A DNA stretch of 10,435 nt from the NCBI GenBank assembly GCA_028292075.1, contig JAQGNA010000739.1, positions 1 to 10,435 of the forward strand. The letters run 5' to 3'. The position numbers and the translations under genes were made by a program. Origin of the DNA: Rhodoferax sp. GTDB lineage: Bacteria; Pseudomonadota; Gammaproteobacteria; Burkholderiales; Burkholderiaceae. Below are positions 6,982 to 10,435 of this stretch, one piece after another. Under the pieces are notes generated by a model, which made no database searches, had not been told where the DNA came from, and saw only the letters and a list, made by a program, of their open reading frames with translations. Numbering within the stretch: position 1 is the first letter of the stretch; the number at the start of each line of letters is the position of its first letter.

Positions 6982-7896
6982 TCAGGCAACCGACTGGTAC
7001 TTGTCCGGCCGTGTGGCCAGGGCCTTGGCGACCACGCCCTCGATGAACTCGCGCTCGGCGCCGACGAGCGGCAGGCGAGGGCGGCGCATGTGTTCGGTGC
7101 CCACGCCGACCAGCACGTCGATGAGCTTCAGGTTCTGCACCAGCTTGGTGGACACGTCGAGGTGCAGCATGGGCGTCATCCACTGGTAGAGCTTCAGCGC
7201 TTCGGCCCATTGGCCGGCCTTCATCAGGTCGTACAGCGCCACGGTCTCGCGAGGAAAGGCACAACCCACGCCGGCCAGCAGGCCATCGCAGCCGAGCGCC
7301 AAGCCTTCATAGGCCAGGTCGTCCACGCCGAGGAACAGCTGGTAGCGGTCGCCGAGCACGTTGCGCAGGTCGGTGATGCGGCGAATGTTGTCGGTGCTTT
7401 CCTTGATGGCGACGATCTCCTCGCAATCGGCCAGCTCGACCATGTGCTCGGGCTTCAGATCGACACGGTAGGCCACCGGGTTGTTGTAGACCATGATCGG
7501 CTTGGCCGCGGCCTTGGCCATGGTGCGCACGTTCTGCATGGCTTCGCGGGCATCGGCCACGTAGATCACCGAAGGCATCACCATGAAGCCGGCCACGCCC
7601 AGCTTGTTGGCGCCGTCGATGTAGCGCAGGGCCTCGCGGGTGCTGGTCTCCGACACATTGGCCAGCACCGGGATGCGGCCGTCGGCGGTTTCGAGGGCGA
7701 TCTTCGCGACCTGCAGCTTTTCTTCGAGCGACAGTGTGCTGGCCTCGCCGAGCGAGCCGCAGGTCACCAGGCCGTGGATGCCGTTCCGGATCTGGAAGTC
7801 GATGTGTTTCGCGGTGCCGGCGGCGTCGATGCTCTCGTCGGCGTTGAACTTGGTGGTGATGGCGGGGAAGATGCCTTGCCAGCGGGGGTTCTGCAT
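6982..7896 (-). CDS. DapA-superfamily class I aldolase/lyase (probable pyrroline-4-hydroxy-2-carboxylate deaminase, LhpC/HypD-like)
   Basis: This 304-residue cytoplasmic enzyme has the (beta/alpha)8 dihydrodipicolinate-synthase/N-acetylneuraminate-lyase fold. The Schiff-base lysine is Lys165 in VAIKEST and the conserved tyrosine is Tyr137 in MVYNNP. The substrate loop reads GSLGEASTLS (47-56), where true DapA has GTTGESATL; the Thr-to-Leu change argues against lysine biosynthesis. In hydroxyproline catabolism a DapA-family enzyme deaminates and dehydrates pyrroline-4-hydroxy-2-carboxylate to 2-oxoglutarate semialdehyde. The gene opens the operon and is followed by a binding protein and a heterotrimeric amine dehydrogenase, which fits that role. 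AGGAG lies 9 bases before the ATG. Promoter-like AT-rich palindromes lie about 95-125 bases upstream. Other lyases of this superfamily (keto-deoxy sugar acid enzymes) remain possible. Confidence 0.88.
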   Translation of the reverse strand: MQNPRWQGIFPAITTKFNADESIDAAGTAKHIDFQIRNGIHGLVTCGSLGEASTLSLEEKLQVAKIALETADGRIPVLANVSETSTREALRYIDGANKLGVAGFMVMPSVIYVADAREAMQNVRTMAKAAAKPIMVYNNPVAYRVDLKPEHMVELADCEEIVAIKESTDNIRRITDLRNVLGDRYQLFLGVDDLAYEGLALGCDGLLAGVGCAFPRETVALYDLMKAGQWAEALKLYQWMTPMLHLDVSTKLVQNLKLIDVLVGVGTEHMRRPRLPLVGAEREFIEGVVAKALATRPDKYQSVA

Positions 7897-7990
7897 GAAA
7901 TGGTGCTCCTGTGGGTGAATGAAAATTCGGCGGTGAAACCGGCGGCGGGGCTGGCCGGGCCAACGGTGCCGGGTCGGTTTCTCTGCTCTT

Positions 7991-8021
7991 GCTAATATAT
8001 TAGCGAGATATTTAAAATATC
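7991..8021. promoter_or_regulatory. AT-rich double palindrome, probable operator/promoter of the catabolic operon
   Basis: GCTAATATATTAGC (7991-8004) is a perfect 14-bp palindrome. Two bases later comes GATATTT-A-AAATATC (8007-8021), a perfect 7-1-7 inverted repeat. The centres are about 16.5 bp apart. In a window of well over 60% GC this 31-bp patch is strikingly AT-rich and lies about 95-125 bp upstream of the dapA-like ATG, where an operon promoter would be expected. The palindromes resemble GntR- or similar dimer operators, but the regulator is not in the window. I could not assign a confident -35/-10 pair. Confidence 0.6.
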
Positions 8022-8162
8022 CTTTCAGGGTATTTAGCAGGTTGCGTGCCAGGCTTTTCAGGGTGTATTCGCGCGAAATGGATGCGGATGCGCCCCGGTT
8101 TGGGGAGCGACCTGCCGTCTCGGCGCCAAAACAAGGCGCTGGCCTCTTCCGCGCTTCAGGGG

Positions 8163-8198
8163 CATGGGTTACTTCATGGGGTTATGGCATGGGGTTAC
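8163..8198 (+). repeat. Three short direct repeats, CATGGG(G)TTA
   Basis: Three copies occur: CATGGGTTAC (8163-8172), CATGGGGTTA (8175-8184) and CATGGGGTTAC (8188-8198). The starts are 12 and 13 bases apart, a little over one helical turn. They lie about 125-160 bases before the MFS start. They could be stacked binding sites on one DNA face or simple tandem duplication. Confidence 0.6.
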
Positions 8199-8252
8199 TA
8201 AGGGCGCGCCCCGGCCGGGTGGGCCGCACCACGGCACAATGAATGGCTTTCG

Positions 8253-8272
8253 ACGCAGGTGTTCACCTGCGT
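8253..8272. promoter_or_regulatory. Perfect 9-2-9 inverted repeat, probable operator of the MFS gene
   Basis: ACGCAGGTG (8253-8261) and CACCTGCGT (8264-8272) are exact reverse complements separated by TT. The repeat ends 49 bases before the MFS ATG. Its size and symmetry fit a dimeric repressor such as a TetR- or MarR-type protein, which commonly controls efflux pumps. A weak -10-like CACAAT (8235-8240) lies just upstream, but no matching -35 was found. A hairpin in the mRNA leader is the alternative. Confidence 0.55.
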
Positions 8273-8321
8273 TTCCTGACCTGCTTTCATCCGGTCTTTA
8301 CCGCTCTCCGACAAGGTCTCC

Positions 8322-9725
8322 ATGCTGGTTCAAGATGGTCTGCCCACGCCCGCGCGGTATCACGCGATGGGCGTTCTCATTCTCGGGATCGCCCTGTCCG
8401 TGCTCGACGGCACGATCGTCAACCTGGCGCTGCCCGGCATCGCGCGCGACCTGCACGCCACCGCGCCGCAGACCGTCTGGGTGGTCAACGCCTACCAGGT
8501 CGCCACGCTCGGCCTGCTGCTGCCCTGTGCCGCACTCGGCGACCAGATCGGCTACCGCCGCGTCTACCTCTGGGGCCTGTCGCTGTTCACGCTGGCCTCG
8601 CTGGGCTGCGTGCTGGCCACCTCGCTGGCCGGGCTGGTGGCGTCGCGGGTGTTCCAGGGCCTGGGCGCGGCCGGCATCATGGCGGTCAACGCCGCGCTGG
8701 TGCGGCTCATCTACCCGAAGCGGCTGTTCGGCCGGGGCGTCGCCATCAATTCGATGGTGGTGGCCGCCAGCTCGGTGGCCGGGCCCACGGTGGCGGCCGG
8801 CATTTTGTCGATCGCGCCCTGGCCCTGGCTCTTCGCACTGAACCTGCCGCTGGGCCTGGTCGTGCTGGTGCTCGGCCGGCGCTCGCTGCCGTTCAATGCG
8901 CCGCGCAAAACCGAGCCGCTGGCGATCCAGCCGCTCGACGTGCTGCTGAACATGTTGATGTTCGGCCTGGTCTTCCTCGGTGCCGACGCGCTGGGCACCC
9001 GCATGGCGGCCGGGGAGGGCGCGGCCGGCGCTGCGACGCCGCTCGCCATGCTGGCCGCCGGCCTGGCGGTGGGCGTGTTCTATGTGCGCCGGCAGCTGCG
9101 GCAGGCCCGGCCGCTTTTCCCGCTCGACCTGCTGCGCATTCCGGTGTTCGCGCTGTCCATGTGCACCTCGGTCGGCGCCTTCGCCGCCCAGATGCTGGCC
9201 TTCATCGCCGTGCCCTTCATGCTGCTCGAGACCTATGGTTTCTCGCACCTGAAGGCGGGTGCGCTCATCACCGCCTGGCCGCTGGCCATCGTGGTGGTGG
9301 CGCCGCTGGTGGGCCGGCTCATCGGGCGGGTGCCGGACGGCCTGCTGGGCGGCATCGGCCTGGGCATGCTGGCCTGCGGCCTCGCCCTGATGGCGGCGCT
9401 GCCGGCCCAGCCGGGCGACTTCGACATCGCCTGGCGCATGGCGCTGTGCGGGGCCGGATTCGGCGTGTTCCAGTCGCCCAACAACCACACCATCCTGACC
9501 AGTGCGCCGGTCGACCGCTCCGGCGGCGCGAGCGGCATGCTGGGCACGGCCCGGCTCACGGGGCAGACCACGGGCGCGGTGATCCTGGCCATCATCTTCA
9601 CCGTGGTCGACGCGCAGGGCGGACGCGGGCCGGTGGTTGCGCTGACGCTGGCCGCGGTGTTTGCCGCGGTGGCCGGGCTGTTCAGCAGCCTCCGCCTGAA
9701 GCACCCGCACCGCCAGCCGGCGTGA
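8322..9725 (+). CDS. MFS transporter, DHA2 (EmrB/QacA-like) drug:proton antiporter family
   Basis: This 467-residue inner-membrane protein is rich in hydrophobic helices and probably has the 14-helix DHA2 layout. Family motifs are visible: LDGTIVNLALPGI (28-40, motif D1), GDQIGYRR (73-80, motif A), RVFQGLGAAG (109-118, motif B) and SSVAGPTVAAG (150-160, the antiporter motif C). Motif C marks proton-driven exporters rather than importers, so an efflux role for a small toxic or drug-like compound is likely. A weak AAGG site lies 5 bases before the ATG; a start at residue 16 is possible. It is transcribed away from the catabolic operon and towards alaS, with its own candidate operator at 8253-8272. 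No partner membrane-fusion gene is seen. The substrate is unknown, and a link to the catabolic operon is not shown. Confidence 0.92.
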   Translation: MLVQDGLPTPARYHAMGVLILGIALSVLDGTIVNLALPGIARDLHATAPQTVWVVNAYQVATLGLLLPCAALGDQIGYRRVYLWGLSLFTLASLGCVLATSLAGLVASRVFQGLGAAGIMAVNAALVRLIYPKRLFGRGVAINSMVVAASSVAGPTVAAGILSIAPWPWLFALNLPLGLVVLVLGRRSLPFNAPRKTEPLAIQPLDVLLNMLMFGLVFLGADALGTRMAAGEGAAGAATPLAMLAAGLAVGVFYVRRQLRQARPLFPLDLLRIPVFALSMCTSVGAFAAQMLAFIAVPFMLLETYGFSHLKAGALITAWPLAIVVVAPLVGRLIGRVPDGLLGGIGLGMLACGLALMAALPAQPGDFDIAWRMALCGAGFGVFQSPNNHTILTSAPVDRSGGASGMLGTARLTGQTTGAVILAIIFTVVDAQGGRGPVVALTLAAVFAAVAGLFSSLRLKHPHRQPA

Positions 9726-9781
9726 GGGCAGGCGGCGGCACGGCGGTCCACCATCGCTGCGCGGGCCCAGTGCCCCAAACC

Positions 9782-9787
9782 TATAAT
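9782..9787 (+). promoter_or_regulatory. TATAAT, probable -10 of alaS
   Basis: A perfect TATAAT hexamer stands in GC-rich DNA 91 bases before the alaS ATG. A good -35 at the normal spacing is not visible. Isolated consensus -10 elements are common before housekeeping genes in these bacteria. Confidence 0.6.
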
Positions 9788-9805
9788 CCACGGTTCCGCC
9801 GAGCC

Positions 9806-9822
9806 AGGCCCGCGGGCCTTTT
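9806..9822 (+). terminator. Palindrome plus T-run in the alaS leader (attenuator-like or MFS terminator)
   Basis: AGGCCCGCGGGCCT (9806-9819) is a perfect 14-bp palindrome that can form a 5-bp GC stem with a 4-base loop, ending in TTTT (9819-9822). The stem is short and the T-run brief, so termination would be weak. It lies downstream of the probable -10, inside the alaS leader, about 80 bases after the MFS stop. It could end MFS read-through, attenuate alaS, or bind a protein. Confidence 0.4.
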
Positions 9823-9850
9823 CCAGGGGCTTGCGGCATTGTCCGCCTGA

Positions 9851-10435
<585 letters not shown>

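Larger units (their letters stand above)
7897..8321. other. Divergent intergenic region, 425 bp, no convincing gene
   Basis: The region separates the leftward catabolic operon from the rightward MFS gene. It holds the ribosome site of the dapA-like gene (AGGAG at 7906-7910), an AT-rich double palindrome (7991-8021), an imperfect repeat of TTTCAGGG (8023-8030 and 8056-8063, 33 bases apart), a TTCGCGCGAA palindrome (8068-8077), three direct repeats (8163-8198) and a 9-2-9 inverted repeat (8253-8272). Short open frames cross it, but none has a ribosome site or a recognisable product. No RNA gene is recognised. Confidence 0.7.

Noticed and set aside
6951..6989. Longer start for the first binding protein at 6989
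   Set aside because: It would put 13 polar residues ahead of the signal peptide and overlap the dapA-like stop, whereas the ATG at 6950 has an AGGAG site and a standard signal sequence.
6982..7896. Lysine-biosynthetic dapA
   Set aside because: The loop GSLGE differs from GTTGE, and the gene heads a transport and oxidation operon rather than standing with biosynthetic genes.
8042..8242. Small plus-strand open frame of 66 codons in the divergent region
   Set aside because: It has no ribosome site and no recognisable product, and it runs through the direct repeats.
8243..9850. Long plus-strand open frame of 535 codons overlapping the MFS gene
   Set aside because: Its translation is Arg/Ala/Gly/Pro-rich with no membrane or domain pattern. 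It is a high-GC shadow of the frame encoding the DHA2 transporter.

Overview
The window is GC-rich, has dense and overlapping genes, and ends in the first 186 codons of a betaproteobacterial-type alaS. It carries LivFG/LivK-type transport genes, and an upstream TATAAT hexamer sits in otherwise GC-rich DNA. These traits fit Burkholderiales, most probably a Comamonadaceae relative (Variovorax/Acidovorax-like). The family-level placement is inference from protein style; no rRNA or other marker is present.

Layout from left to right. Positions 1-270 hold a tandem, hairpin-forming REP/BIME-like repeat with a 103-bp period. Positions 315-7896 hold one compact minus-strand operon. In order of transcription it encodes: a DapA-superfamily aldolase/deaminase; a LivK-type periplasmic binding protein; an FAD amine dehydrogenase; a small [2Fe-2S] protein; an FAD/NAD oxidoreductase with a C-terminal [2Fe-2S] domain; the ATPases LivG and LivF; and a second, divergent binding protein. 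Positions 7897-8321 are a divergent intergenic region with an AT-rich double palindrome on the operon side, three short direct repeats, and a perfect 9-2-9 inverted repeat before the next gene. Positions 8322-9725 encode a plus-strand DHA2-type MFS efflux transporter. From 9878 to the window end runs alaS, preceded by a TATAAT hexamer and a palindrome in its leader.

How the operon probably works. The three redox genes match the heterotrimeric alpha/beta/gamma amine dehydrogenases (LhpB/E/F, HcnABC and opine oxidase type). Three start-stop junctions in this stretch overlap by 4, 4 and 11 nt. The best-known partner of such a dehydrogenase plus a DapA-family lyase is hydroxyproline catabolism: cis-4-hydroxy-D-proline is oxidised to pyrroline-4-hydroxy-2-carboxylate, which is then deaminated to 2-oxoglutarate semialdehyde. 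The binding proteins and LivFG would bring the substrate in. The epimerase, the semialdehyde dehydrogenase, the regulator and both membrane permeases are not in the window, so the substrate assignment is inference.

The strongest points for a second look are: the permease-less transport set with two unrelated-looking binding proteins; the Lys-to-Arg change in the LivF Walker A motif; the palindromes in the divergent intergenic region; and the BIME-like array at the operon's 3' end. I see no evidence of a wholly new kind of system.
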